Assembly (NCBI GenBank): GCA_017391525.1
Contig: JAFOYE010000006.1
Coordinates: 1 to 64,000 of the forward strand
DNA from: Paludibacteraceae bacterium
GTDB taxonomy: Bacteria; Bacteroidota; Bacteroidia; Bacteroidales; Paludibacteraceae
Length of the DNA stretch: 64,000 nt
Direction of reading: 5' to 3'
Every line of letters starts with the position of its first letter. The stretch's first letter is position 1. A program made the position numbers and the translations under genes. The notes beneath the pieces are model-generated. The model saw only the letters and a program-made list of their open reading frames with translations. It was not told the DNA's origin and searched no databases. Shown one piece after another: positions 16,950-24,769 of this stretch.

Positions 16950-17177
16950 ACATTAGCGTATTATTGTACGCACATCATGAAATATAGAAAAAAGCGTTTT
17001 AGCTTATTCTTTCTCTCTAAAAGTTTGGCGACTCAAAAGACTCGAAAGGATATGGATAAAATGTTCACGTATTGGCGTGGGCTTTTATGCTATCTTGTGA
17101 GTCGTGGTTACGCCAAACACCTTAGAGAACGAGATACACTAAAAGTACCGCGCTCTTTTTATGTGCGTATATTTTAG
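16950..17177 (+). ncRNA. ssrS: 6S RNA-like long hairpin (Bacteroidales type)
   Basis: The region folds as one long unbranched rod. From outside in: TACGCACAT (16967-16975) with ATGTGCGTA (17161-17169); an AAAAAGCG / CGCTCTTTTT stem; TTTTAG / CTAAAA; TCTCTAA / TTAGAGA; GTTTGGCG (17023-17030) with CGCCAAAC (17111-17118); ACTCA (17031-17035) with TGAGT (17098-17102); ATAAAA / TTTTAT; and a CACG / CGTG terminal hairpin. The arms occur in the correct nested order. Length (about 200), interrupted rod shape and a dedicated promoter fit 6S RNA, which binds RNA polymerase as a promoter mimic. The link to the Bacteroidales-1/6S family is from memory. Confidence 0.65.
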
Positions 17178-17285
17178 AATTGAAGGTACAACGGAGTAAC
17201 CGAAAAGCCGAAAGTGAGTAGGAATATCAAAATCATTTTATTTAAAACTCGATGCTCAATGGGATATAAATGAGCCTAGAAATTT

Positions 17286-17687
17286 ATGAAAAAGTATCTT
17301 TTGCTAATTGCATTCTTACCTATTTTTTGTTTTGCACAGAACTCAATAGTAGTAATCCAAAATAATTCTAATGGGTCGTCTACAACTCAAACAAGTACAG
17401 ACAATGGTTACTATATCCAAGGCATTTCTTCTGCAGAAAATATAGGAGGTGTTGACGCAACAACAACGAGTCTTCGTGATCCATATGCTCCAGGTTTAAA
17501 ATATGTTGATTTTAAAAATTACCGCAATTTTCCAGTAACTGTTTTAATCGAATTTACATATGGACACCCTGATTATTCGGTATATCTTTATGAAGGCTCT
17601 ATTACATTAGATGCTAAAGAAACAAAACGAATAGGTTCATATAATTTACCAAGAAATTTTAAAATGATAGTAAGAGCTTTAAATTAA
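17286..17687 (+). CDS. Small secreted protein of unknown function
   Basis: This 133-residue protein has a clear signal peptide (MKKYLLLIAFLPIFCFAQ). A Ser/Thr/Asn-rich stretch follows, then a C-terminal beta-sandwich-like segment (VDFKNYRNFPVTVLIEF, SVYLYEGSITLDAKETKRIGSY). I do not recognise the family. Base composition is AT-rich compared with neighbours. The leader contains CAATGGGATATAA, and a nearly identical leader precedes the next gene, which suggests duplicated leaders or a common regulatory element. Confidence 0.65.
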   Translation: MKKYLLLIAFLPIFCFAQNSIVVIQNNSNGSSTTQTSTDNGYYIQGISSAENIGGVDATTTSLRDPYAPGLKYVDFKNYRNFPVTVLIEFTYGHPDYSVYLYEGSITLDAKETKRIGSYNLPRNFKMIVRALN

Positions 17688-17736
17688 AAGTCACAAAAAC
17701 CGAAGAGACGATGGGATATAACTGTTGACAAAACAA

Positions 17737-18027
17737 ATGAAAAAATTGATGTTATTATTTTTAACCTGTTTTGCATTAGCTGCACAACCTCTTTCTGCTG
17801 AAGTAGAACAGTGGTCAAAAAAAGCTGTTGGTTTTTATTGCGATAGTTCAATTTGTCGTTGCACTCTTTATTACGATACAGAGTCTGGAAAATGTTGGGT
17901 AATAGTGGATGCTACTGGTGCAAAATGCACTGTATTCAAAATGAGAGGCGATACTTATAACGCTTATTTCGAATACAATGATTGTAATTATTTTTTAAGC
18001 AATCCATATTGGCCAACAGGGAGATAA
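17737..18027 (+). CDS. Small secreted cysteine-containing protein
   Basis: The ATG at 17737 is chosen over an in-frame TTG at 17725. The 96-residue product has a signal peptide (cleaved near LSA-EV), and the mature part has five Cys (YCDSSICRCTLYY, GKCWVI, AKCTVF, NDCNYF) in a short beta-rich segment. Disulfide bonding in the periplasm or outside is plausible. No family is recognised. It is 49 bases after the previous gene with a related leader (GATGGGATATAAC), and a strong terminator follows at 18049-18073. Confidence 0.65.
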   Translation: MKKLMLLFLTCFALAAQPLSAEVEQWSKKAVGFYCDSSICRCTLYYDTESGKCWVIVDATGAKCTVFKMRGDTYNAYFEYNDCNYFLSNPYWPTGR

Positions 18028-18048
18028 ATAAACAATAAACTTGAATGG

Positions 18049-18073
18049 GAGTGTGTCAAGAGTTGACACACTC
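18049..18073 (+). terminator. Rho-independent terminator
   Basis: A perfect 11-pair stem, GAGTGTGTCAA (18049-18059) with TTGACACACTC (18063-18073), has a GAG loop and is followed by TCTTATT. It ends the small secreted gene pair. Confidence 0.85.
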
Positions 18074-18196
18074 TCTTATTAATATTATGAAAGACATCTT
18101 AAATCACAACATTCACAATCTACCTAGCGCTCATTCGCAGACATTATTTCGCCAATTCGCAGTACATATATTCCCCTCTGTTTTTGTGTACAAATG

Positions 18197-18227
18197 TTGT
18201 ATATGTCAGAAAAATATACTACCTTTG
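18197..18227 (+). promoter_or_regulatory. Bacteroidetes promoter of Smr gene
   Basis: TTG (18197-18199), 20 bases, TACCTTTG (18220-18227), then CAGC. The start codon follows at 18272. Confidence 0.85.
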
Positions 18228-18271
18228 CAGCGGATACATATTTCTAATTTGCAAAGAGATAGCGCATTTTT

Positions 18272-18823
18272 ATGCTGAAAGGTGATAAAATACGATTTTT
18301 GGATACGGTAGGTGGAGGTACTATCGTGCAGTATGATGTGCAGCAGCAACTAGTTTGGGTGGAGACCGACGACGGCTTCGACGTAGGACCTATACCCGCA
18401 TCCAAATGCGTGTTGGATACTGCAGCCACCTGTTACCAACGAAAAGGATGTATCGGTACGCATAAGCAAGTGGAATCTCCTACTACTCCCGTCAATAGCA
18501 CCAAAACTGCCCCTGCGAAACGACCTAAACGACAACGAGATGAACACGTGATAGACCTCCATTTGGAAGCTTTGCCTACCAACGGCAGCGGAATGACAGA
18601 TGTGGAGAAACATCAATACCAGTTGCGCTATTTCCGCATGGGCATGCAGCAACATATCCGCCACCGTGGACGACGCGTGGTGATTATCCATGGGAAAGGC
18701 AATGGTGTACTGCGCAATGAGATACGGCAGATACTCAAACGAGACTTCGGCAGCCAAGTCGAAGTGCATGATGCCGATTTCGCTCGCTACGAAGAGGGAG
18801 CGACACTTGTAGTAGTAAAGTAA
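18272..18823 (+). CDS. Smr-domain protein (DUF2027-type, short form)
   Basis: This 183-residue cytosolic protein has an N-terminal small beta domain (KGDKIRFLDTVGGGTIVQYD ... VWVETDDGFDVGPIP), as in Bacteroidetes DUF2027/Smr proteins. A basic linker follows, then a C-terminal Smr domain with IDLHLEAL and IIHGKGNGVLRNEIRQILK. Smr domains of the MutS2 type bind or nick branched DNA, or act on mRNA at stalled ribosomes. Related Bacteroides proteins carry an extra middle domain and are about twice as long, so this is a minimal form. Confidence 0.85.
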   Translation: MLKGDKIRFLDTVGGGTIVQYDVQQQLVWVETDDGFDVGPIPASKCVLDTAATCYQRKGCIGTHKQVESPTTPVNSTKTAPAKRPKRQRDEHVIDLHLEALPTNGSGMTDVEKHQYQLRYFRMGMQQHIRHRGRRVVIIHGKGNGVLRNEIRQILKRDFGSQVEVHDADFARYEEGATLVVVK

Positions 18824-18861
18824 GAGTAATGTGTTGGGTGCAGAGGCGAGGGATTATTAGA

Positions 18862-19638
18862 ATGAAAGAAATTCAAGAGCATATTACTATAGTGGTTCCA
18901 CAGCGAGGAATTAACGACGAAGGCAAGGGCAAGAAACATGCCCTCTATCTGCTGATATCTAAGGCCCAAACGGAGTATATTTGGATGATGGATGACGATA
19001 TTATTCCTCCCCAAAAAACACCGGATTGCCAAAGCATAGATGCAGATCTGATCATACTTCCTCTAAGAATGGAATCCAAGAATTCAAAACCTTCACTGCT
19101 TGAACGTTTACAAATTGCCGAATACGCTGCTATTCAACAACTGACCATTGAATCAGCACAACGTGGCAAAGCTGTGATGTGTAGCGGGGCCAACCTTATT
19201 GTCCGCCGCGATCGTTGGCTAGAGTCGTACCCTGATCTTCATCCCGAAATTCCTAGTGGGGATGATATGTTTCTACTCGAATCGTTCAAACGTCGTGGAC
19301 TGAAGATTATCGCATTAGATAATCCACAATACGATGCCATCGTTCGTCCTCAAACCTCATGGCGAGCATTCTTTCGTCAACGTATGCGTTGGGCTGGCAA
19401 AGCCCCTAAATATACAGATAAAGATATTATTAAATGCGGTGCCACTACTGTGGGATTAAACATCTTACAACTTCTCTGCCCACTTATCATTCTATTCAAA
19501 CTGCCATTTGAATATCGTCTAATAAAAAAGAGAGACCAATCAGTCTCTCTCTTTATCGCTTTTATATTGGAATTGTTCTATCCAATATACCTAATCATTT
19601 CATTGATTGGCGGTCTTATTCGCCGAAATCGTTGGTAG
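18862..19638 (+). CDS. Glycosyltransferase, family 2-like membrane protein
   Basis: The ATG at 18862 (MKEIQEHITIVVP) is preferred over 18829, which would add a residue string unlike a family-2 N-terminus. The 258-residue protein has a GT-A domain with MMDDDIIPP (DxD), GANLIVRR, PSGDDMFLLESF and FRQRMRWAGK, the QxxRW-type motif of processive enzymes. Two membrane helices end the protein. It lacks the N-terminal membrane helix of the paralogue at 8188. The stop codon is one base from the end of convergent secG. Confidence 0.8.
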   Translation: MKEIQEHITIVVPQRGINDEGKGKKHALYLLISKAQTEYIWMMDDDIIPPQKTPDCQSIDADLIILPLRMESKNSKPSLLERLQIAEYAAIQQLTIESAQRGKAVMCSGANLIVRRDRWLESYPDLHPEIPSGDDMFLLESFKRRGLKIIALDNPQYDAIVRPQTSWRAFFRQRMRWAGKAPKYTDKDIIKCGATTVGLNILQLLCPLIILFKLPFEYRLIKKRDQSVSLFIAFILELFYPIYLIISLIGGLIRRNRW

Positions 19639-19639
19639 A

Positions 19640-19984
19640 TTATTGGGCTGGAGTTTCTTCTCCAGTAGTAGCTACATCAGTATTAGCTGGATCTACAGAA
19701 GGAGCCATACCCTCAGCCAACTCAGCTGCTTTAGCAGTTACTGAATCTGTAGTCTCTTCGCTAGAAGAACTATTGAATCCTGCAGATACAATGCTCAAAA
19801 CGATGATGATAGCCATCAAAGTCCAACTTGCTTTCTCCAAGAAGTCAGCAGTTTTAGGAGCACCCATCACTTGGTTACCGCTAGATAAACCTGCAGCCAA
19901 ACCACCACCCTTGCTATTTTGAACAAGCACCAAGAGGACAAGAAGAATTGCCGCAATTACAATTAAAATGGTTAAAAAAGTCAT
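19640..19984 (-). CDS. secG: Preprotein translocase subunit SecG
   Basis: The 114-residue protein has two membrane helices (TILIVIAAILLVLLVLV and WTLMAIIIVLSIVSA) joined by the conserved cytoplasmic loop NSKGGGLAAGLSSGNQVMG, and an acidic tail. SecG assists the SecYEG channel. Its own promoter is at 20025-20055. In Bacteroides secG often follows the sigma54 activator and LptE genes; here it is separate from that string (31195-32973), so gene order has been reshuffled. Confidence 0.95.
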   Translation of the reverse strand: MTFLTILIVIAAILLVLLVLVQNSKGGGLAAGLSSGNQVMGAPKTADFLEKASWTLMAIIIVLSIVSAGFNSSSSEETTDSVTAKAAELAEGMAPSVDPANTDVATTGEETPAQ

Positions 19985-20024
19985 AATATTCTTGTTTTTA
20001 TAGTTATTTTTCTATTAGAACGTG

Positions 20025-20055
20025 CAAAGGTACAACATTTTTTTGATATATGCAA
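20025..20055 (-). promoter_or_regulatory. Bacteroidetes promoter of secG
   Basis: Minus strand: TTG (20053-20055), 20 bases, TACCTTTG (20025-20032), 41 bases before the start codon. Confidence 0.85.
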
Positions 20056-20084
20056 AATATTATGTTGTTTTCGCAAATAATCTA

Positions 20085-20420
20085 TTATTGTTTGAGCAAT
20101 TCGTCAATGCGTTCCATCTTAGATATTGTTTCATCTAAATGGAAATGCAATTCAGGAATTACACGTAACTGGTGTCTTTGGAGGGTACCCATTTCACCAC
20201 GAATCTTACCCATATCCGCATTTATTTGCTCCATAGCCATCGATGCATTTGCATCTGGGAATATGCTCAAATAAACATGCGCAATACTCAAATCTGGAGA
20301 AACACGCACTTCACTTACGCTAATGAGTGTGCCAGATAGCGCGCGCGTATATTTAAGGAAGATAGAGCTAAGATCTTTTTGAATGAGTCTTTCTATTTTT
20401 TGCTGTCTAGTTGATTCCAT
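20085..20420 (-). CDS. rbfA: Ribosome-binding factor A
   Basis: The start at 20420 (MESTRQQKIERLIQKDLSSI) fits the family; a longer reading adds seven residues without support. The 111-residue protein has the KH-like RbfA fold: RALSGTLISVSEVRVSPDLSIAHVYLSIF, then RHQLRVIPELHFHLDETISKMERIDELL. RbfA helps 16S rRNA maturation and 30S assembly. It lies downstream of rpmH, from which a GTCCTTAA array separates it. Confidence 0.95.
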   Translation of the reverse strand: MESTRQQKIERLIQKDLSSIFLKYTRALSGTLISVSEVRVSPDLSIAHVYLSIFPDANASMAMEQINADMGKIRGEMGTLQRHQLRVIPELHFHLDETISKMERIDELLKQ

Positions 20421-20467
20421 ATTATCAGTATTGATACACAAATAGGGAAAGGAGATTCAACTCTTTT

Positions 20468-20531
20468 CCCTTTAGGTCCTTAAAGTCCTTAATGTCCTTA
20501 AGGTTGTTCCTTAAGGTCCTTAAGGGTTAAG
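20468..20531. repeat. GTCCTTAA word array
   Basis: The word (A)GGTCCTTAA or GTCCTTAAT occurs six times between rbfA and rpmH, ending 6 bases from the rpmH stop codon. No GC-rich palindrome separates the copies. Confidence 0.7.
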
Positions 20532-20536
20532 TTGGA

Positions 20537-20695
20537 TTAACGTTTGTGGCGTCCTTCGTCAGCAACGGTTAATTTCTTGCGACCATGAGCGCGGCGAGCT
20601 GCCAATACGCGACGACCGTTAGCAGTAGCCATACGAGCACGGAAACCGTGTTTGTTACGACGACGACGTTGTGAAGGTTGGAATGTACGTTTCAT
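20537..20695 (-). CDS. rpmH: Large-subunit ribosomal protein bL34
   Basis: Read by hand: 52 residues starting [19 protein letters not shown] and continuing [25 protein letters not shown], which is unmistakably bL34. It is rich in Arg and Lys as expected. A consensus promoter lies at 20759-20789. No rnpA or dnaA is seen beside it. Confidence 0.97.
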   Translation of the reverse strand: MKRTFQPSQRRRRNKHGFRARMATANGRRVLAARRAHGRKKLTVADEGRHKR

Positions 20696-20758
20696 GTTTA
20701 TCTTGTTTTATGCCCCATCTCGTGGGCGTGATTAATAATTTACATGCGAAAAAGCGTG

Positions 20759-20789
20759 CAAAGGTACTGCTTTTTTTTGGATTGACCAA
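20759..20789 (-). promoter_or_regulatory. Bacteroidetes promoter of rpmH
   Basis: Minus strand: TTG (20787-20789), 20 bases, TACCTTTG (20759-20766), 63 bases before the start codon. Confidence 0.85.
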
Positions 20790-20898
20790 ATATTTTTGCG
20801 ACTTTTTACAAAATTAAATTGATTATTACAAGATTACTCTAGCAAGAATAAATTATTATACAATCACCAATCGACATATATAGATATAAAATCAAGAA

Positions 20899-20924
20899 GA
20901 GCGCAACCCTATTGGATTGCGCTC
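20899..20924 (-). terminator. Terminator of GDPD/B-repeat gene
   Basis: The stem GAGCGCAA (20899-20906) with TTGCGCTC (20917-20924) lies 28 bases after the stop codon of the gene at 20952. On that strand it is followed by TTCTTGATTTT. It may also stop transcription from the other side. Confidence 0.7.
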
Positions 20925-20951
20925 TAATTGTAAGAATATTACGTTGTGATA

Positions 20952-23900
20952 TTATCTCAACAAGTACTTGTTACCATTTTGGATAACGATACCACGGTAT
21001 GTAGCGTCTACTTGACGACCAAGGATATCGTACATTGGAGCATTGAAATCAAGCTCTTGACGAACGTTCTCTACGCCAGTTGTAGGACCTTGGTTGTTAT
21101 CTTTCCAGATAGCATATACTGTACCATCGTAACCTACTGGAAGTACGGTGAGTTTGTTACCAGTTGTATCATTGGTGTCATACCAACCAAGGAAAGTAGC
21201 ATTCTCTTTCTCAGGAGTTGGGATGGTATAAGGTGAGCCAGTGATCTTGCTTGGCAAGGTAACCTCAACCTTAGTAGTTGTGGTTGTACCACCAGTAGTT
21301 GTACCACCATGAGCTGCTACATAAGCAGGACCCCAAGCCTCTGGTTTACCAGCTGTAGTGAAGTCTGCGGTAGCTGGCCAAGAAGTACGTTGACGGCAGT
21401 TGAAGAAGCTGTCAGCGTGCCAACGCCAGTTAGCCTCCTCCTCACCGAGGGTGTAACCCTGAGCAGTTGCTACAGAAAGAATGTAATCACCCAACCACTT
21501 GTACTCTGACTTAGCATCGGTCAAGATCTCGTACATCTTAGCAGCAGCAAACGATGCTACGTTCTCGATGGTTTGATCTGCACGGTTCAAGTTGTAGTAA
21601 GTGTTATAGTAAGGCTTGAACGCTGCCCAGAGAGAATCGTTAGTTGGAACCTCTACGGTTGCAGATGTACCACCAGTTGTTGTGGTCTTCTCCTCGTATA
21701 CTTTACCACCATTGAGTTCCCAAACTACCTTAGCCTCACGCCACAAAGCGTAAACGGTACCCTTGTAACCTACTGGGAGAGAGGTCAATGCAGTACCTGT
21801 ACCAGCTGCATTATCATACCAGCCAAGGAATACATAACCCTCTTTCACTGGGGTTGGCAATGTGTATGCACTACCCTCAATCTTGGTTGGGAGAGTCACA
21901 TTCACGGTACCACCATTCAATTCCCAAGTTACATCGGTTGGCTCATTGGTCTTCCAGATTGCATATACAGTACCATCGTAGTAAGCAGGCAAGGTCTTAA
22001 GAGCTGTACCTGTACCATTGTTGTTATCATACCAACCTACGAAAGTAGAACCATCTTTCTCTGGAGTTGGGATAGTATAAGTAGAAGTGATCTTACTTGG
22101 AAGAGTAACCTCAACCTTGGTGGTAGTGCCTACAGTAGCATCATCGCCGTGAGACTTTTGGTATGCAGGACCCCATGCAGATGGTTTACCTGCGGTAGAG
22201 AAGTCTGCAGTAACAGGCCATGACTCGTGTTTGTTTGCTTGGAAGAATGCATCTACGTGCCAACGCCAGAGTGCCTCATCCTCACCGAGGGTGACACTTT
22301 GAGCGGTAGCTACTGAGAGGATATAATCGCCCAACCACTTGTACTCAGAAGTAGCGTCAGTCATAATCTTATAACCCTTGGTCATGAAGGTAGCTACAGC
22401 TGTGATAGGTTGATCAGCACGGTTCTCATTGTAGAAGGTCTTGTAATAAGCCTTGAATGCGGTCCAGAGTGAGTCATTAGTAGGAACCACTACGGTACCT
22501 GCTGTAGTCTTCTCCTCATAAACTTTACCGCCATTGAGTACCCAAGTCACTTTAGCCTCACGCCACAAAGCGTAAACGGTACCCTTGTAACCTACTGGAA
22601 GGGAAGTCAGTTTGTTACCAGAAGTGCTATTGCTGTCATACCAGCCAAGGAAGATATAACCTGTCTTAGTTGGAGTTGGCAATGTGTATGCGCTACCCTC
22701 GATATAGAGAGGCAAAGTCACAGATACTGTACCGCCGTTGAGTTCCCAAATCACATCGCCCTTAGGAGCCTCTTTCCAGATAGCATAAACGGTACCATCG
22801 TAGTAAGCAGGCAAAGTCTTGAGTGCTGTACCTGTACCACTAGCGTTGTTGTACCAACCTACGAAGTCATATCCATCTTTCACTGGAGTTGGGATGGTAT
22901 AGGTAGAAGAGAAACGTGTAGGAAGAGTTACCTCAACCAAAGTAGTTGCACCACCAGAAGTGTTGCCATGAGCTGTTTGATAAGCAGAAGCCCACTTAGT
23001 AGGTTGACCTGCTGTAGTAAAGTCAGCGTTGTAGTTACCTGCTGCACCGCAAGTGAAGAATGCGTTCAAACTATAGCGCCAGTTCACCTCAGCACTCATA
23101 GTTATTCCAGCTGCAGTAGATACAGTATTGATATAATCGCCAAGCCATTTCCATCCTGACTTGGTATCTGTCATCATCTTGCTTACATCGCAACCGAGTG
23201 AGTTACCATAGTAAAGGAAGTTGCTAAACTCACGAGTGGTAGCGATAGATTGGCTGAAATAGGTGTTGTAATCAGCCTTGAAGGTCTCCATGAGCTCTTC
23301 GTTAGAAGGAACAGCTGCGCGCTCCTCATATACCTTACCGCCATTGAGCACCCAAGTCACCTTGGTCTCGCGCCATACTGCGTAAACAGTACCCTTGAAG
23401 CCCTTAGAGAGAGTGGTATACTTGGTACCAGATGTATTGTTAGTGCTATACCAACCGAGGAATACATAACCTGTCTTGGTTGGGGTTGGGATAGTATAAG
23501 TAGAAGTGATGGTAGTAGGCAATGTACCAGATACAGTACCGCCGTTGAGTACCCATGTCACATCTGCTAATGGTGGGTTAGGATCAGTACCTGGAAGTTC
23601 TGGAAGATTGCTATAGATAAAGTCATCAGTTGTCACATAGTTCGCACCATAACCAGCATATTTCTTATAGTCCGTTTCAGAGTTCATTGTCCAGAGAGAC
23701 ACTTTCAAACCAGCTGCATGCGCTTGATCTACAAGGGTTTGGGTTACGTAGTTGCTAGAGTTGTAGTAGTAGCAAGAAGAGATATCCCAACCATTAGCTT
23801 TACAAGTAGAGATGTTGCTGCTAGTGATGTAATTCACCAGGTATTGACATTTCAACTTTGGATAGTTTTTGCCAATATATTCCAAAGATGCTTTCATTGA

Positions 23901-24404
23901 GGTAAGGATGATGACGTCGTCCACCATATCTAATTTCTCAAAGAGTGCATACAAACCTGGGAAGTTACTCATATCGTTGCTATTGATACCAGATGCCCAC
24001 TTGAGCTCAACGACAGGAGTCACATTGTATTGCTTACAAATCTCCAAGTAACGTTCTACGGTACAAATCTTACCGGTGTACTTCACACTCTTACGAGTTT
24101 GAGTAAGGGTCTTTGATTGAATAGTAGCCAACGTATTGGTGTAGATTGTACAGTTGCTACTTAATCCAAAAGAAGTAGTGATGACATCATCGTGCCAGCA
24201 GACATATTGTTTGTCTTTGGTCACTTTCACGTCACACTCAAGGGCTTGGCAACCATGTTTGGTAACACCGTTGATGAAAGCTTGCTCTGTGTTTTCCACA
24301 CCAGTACGGCTTCCGCGGTGACCAATCAAGATTGGCTTCCACGCCAATGCTTCGCTGGCAAATGCCAACATCAAAAGCATTAATAGAAAGTTAATTTTTT
24401 TCAT
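20952..24404 (-). CDS. Secreted glycerophosphodiesterase with Listeria-Bacteroides repeats
   Basis: This 1150-residue secreted protein has a signal peptide (to about 21) and a GDPD domain (about 23-265: LIGHRGSRTGVENT, ALECDVKVTKD, CWHDD, PVVELKW). After it come six B-type repeats of the form GYVFLGWY...GTVYAxWRE. The repeats alternate: a short plain copy, then a long copy in which about 130 residues are inserted between the KVYEE strand and the VEVTLP strand. The pair occurs three times (long copies near 22930-23350, 22110-22540, 21250-21720). The inserted part holds YKWLGDYILSVATAQ and ADFTTAGKPxAWGPAY. The end (MYDILGRQVDATYRG ... KYLLR) resembles a T9SS type A tail, so surface export is likely. 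Confidence 0.85.
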   Translation of the reverse strand: MKKINFLLMLLMLAFASEALAWKPILIGHRGSRTGVENTEQAFINGVTKHGCQALECDVKVTKDKQYVCWHDDVITTSFGLSSNCTIYTNTLATIQSKTLTQTRKSVKYTGKICTVERYLEICKQYNVTPVVELKWASGINSNDMSNFPGLYALFEKLDMVDDVIILTSMKASLEYIGKNYPKLKCQYLVNYITSSNISTCKANGWDISSCYYYNSSNYVTQTLVDQAHAAGLKVSLWTMNSETDYKKYAGYGANYVTTDDFIYSNLPELPGTDPNPPLADVTWVLNGGTVSGTLPTTITSTYTIPTPTKTGYVFLGWYSTNNTSGTKYTTLSKGFKGTVYAVWRETKVTWVLNGGKVYEERAAVPSNEELMETFKADYNTYFSQSIATTREFSNFLYYGNSLGCDVSKMMTDTKSGWKWLGDYINTVSTAAGITMSAEVNWRYSLNAFFTCGAAGNYNADFTTAGQPTKWASAYQTAHGNTSGGATTLVEVTLPTRFSSTYTIPTPVKDGYDFVGWYNNASGTGTALKTLPAYYDGTVYAIWKEAPKGDVIWELNGGTVSVTLPLYIEGSAYTLPTPTKTGYIFLGWYDSNSTSGNKLTSLPVGYKGTVYALWREAKVTWVLNGGKVYEEKTTAGTVVVPTNDSLWTAFKAYYKTFYNENRADQPITAVATFMTKGYKIMTDATSEYKWLGDYILSVATAQSVTLGEDEALWRWHVDAFFQANKHESWPVTADFSTAGKPSAWGPAYQKSHGDDATVGTTTKVEVTLPSKITSTYTIPTPEKDGSTFVGWYDNNNGTGTALKTLPAYYDGTVYAIWKTNEPTDVTWELNGGTVNVTLPTKIEGSAYTLPTPVKEGYVFLGWYDNAAGTGTALTSLPVGYKGTVYALWREAKVVWELNGGKVYEEKTTTTGGTSATVEVPTNDSLWAAFKPYYNTYYNLNRADQTIENVASFAAAKMYEILTDAKSEYKWLGDYILSVATAQGYTLGEEEANWRWHADSFFNCRQRTSWPATADFTTAGKPEAWGPAYVAAHGGTTTGGTTTTTKVEVTLPSKITGSPYTIPTPEKENATFLGWYDTNDTTGNKLTVLPVGYDGTVYAIWKDNNQGPTTGVENVRQELDFNAPMYDILGRQVDATYRGIVIQNGNKYLLR

Positions 24405-24446
24405 AAATTTAGAATTTATTGGTTAGTATATTTGTTTGTTTACAAA

Positions 24447-24535
24447 AATTGTTTCAAGGTTTCAAAGTTTCAAAGTTTGAAACAGCAGCGCAGCTGCGTG
24501 AAATAGCGACTTTGTCGCGTGAAACTGTTCAACTC
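24447..24535. repeat. Word-and-palindrome array (GTTTCAAAG / GTGAAAC type)
   Basis: GTTTCAAAG occurs three times. The word TGAAAC or TGAAAT then brackets the palindromes GCAGC-gca-GCTGC type and GCGAC-ttt-GTCGC. It shows the full plan of word, palindrome, word, palindrome, word. Confidence 0.75.
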
Positions 24536-24769
24536 ACACTCGTGCGTGTGCGTGTGCGTACCTTGTATATTACGGGTTCATGACGGGTTCATACTATATG
24601 ATTACTATGTGATTACTATGAGATAACTATGTGATTTATCTACCTTGTTTATCCCATGGCAATACCGTTATCACTCCGAACCTTTACCGAACCCTTACGC
24701 GTGCGTACATTATATATATAGCCCTTAAATCCCTCCCCTTTCAGGGGGAGGTCAGGAGGGGGCTTTTTT
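24536..24769. other. Intergenic region with second word array and hairpin
   Basis: At 24565-24640 two words repeat (CGGGTTCATG twice; GATTACTATGT or a variant four times). At 24731-24772 CCTCCCC-tttca-GGGGGAGG is enclosed by AGCCC/GGGCT with an A-run on the minus coding side. It sits flush with the stop codon of the gene at 24770 and probably terminates it. Confidence 0.55.

Noticed and set aside
16977..17177. Open frame of 66 codons starting MKYRKKRF
   Set aside because: It coincides with the 6S-like rod; both arms of the closing stem and inner stems fall in it, and the peptide has no signal or family.
18045..18278. Open frame between the terminator and the Smr gene
   Set aside because: It begins inside the terminator stem and covers the Smr promoter.
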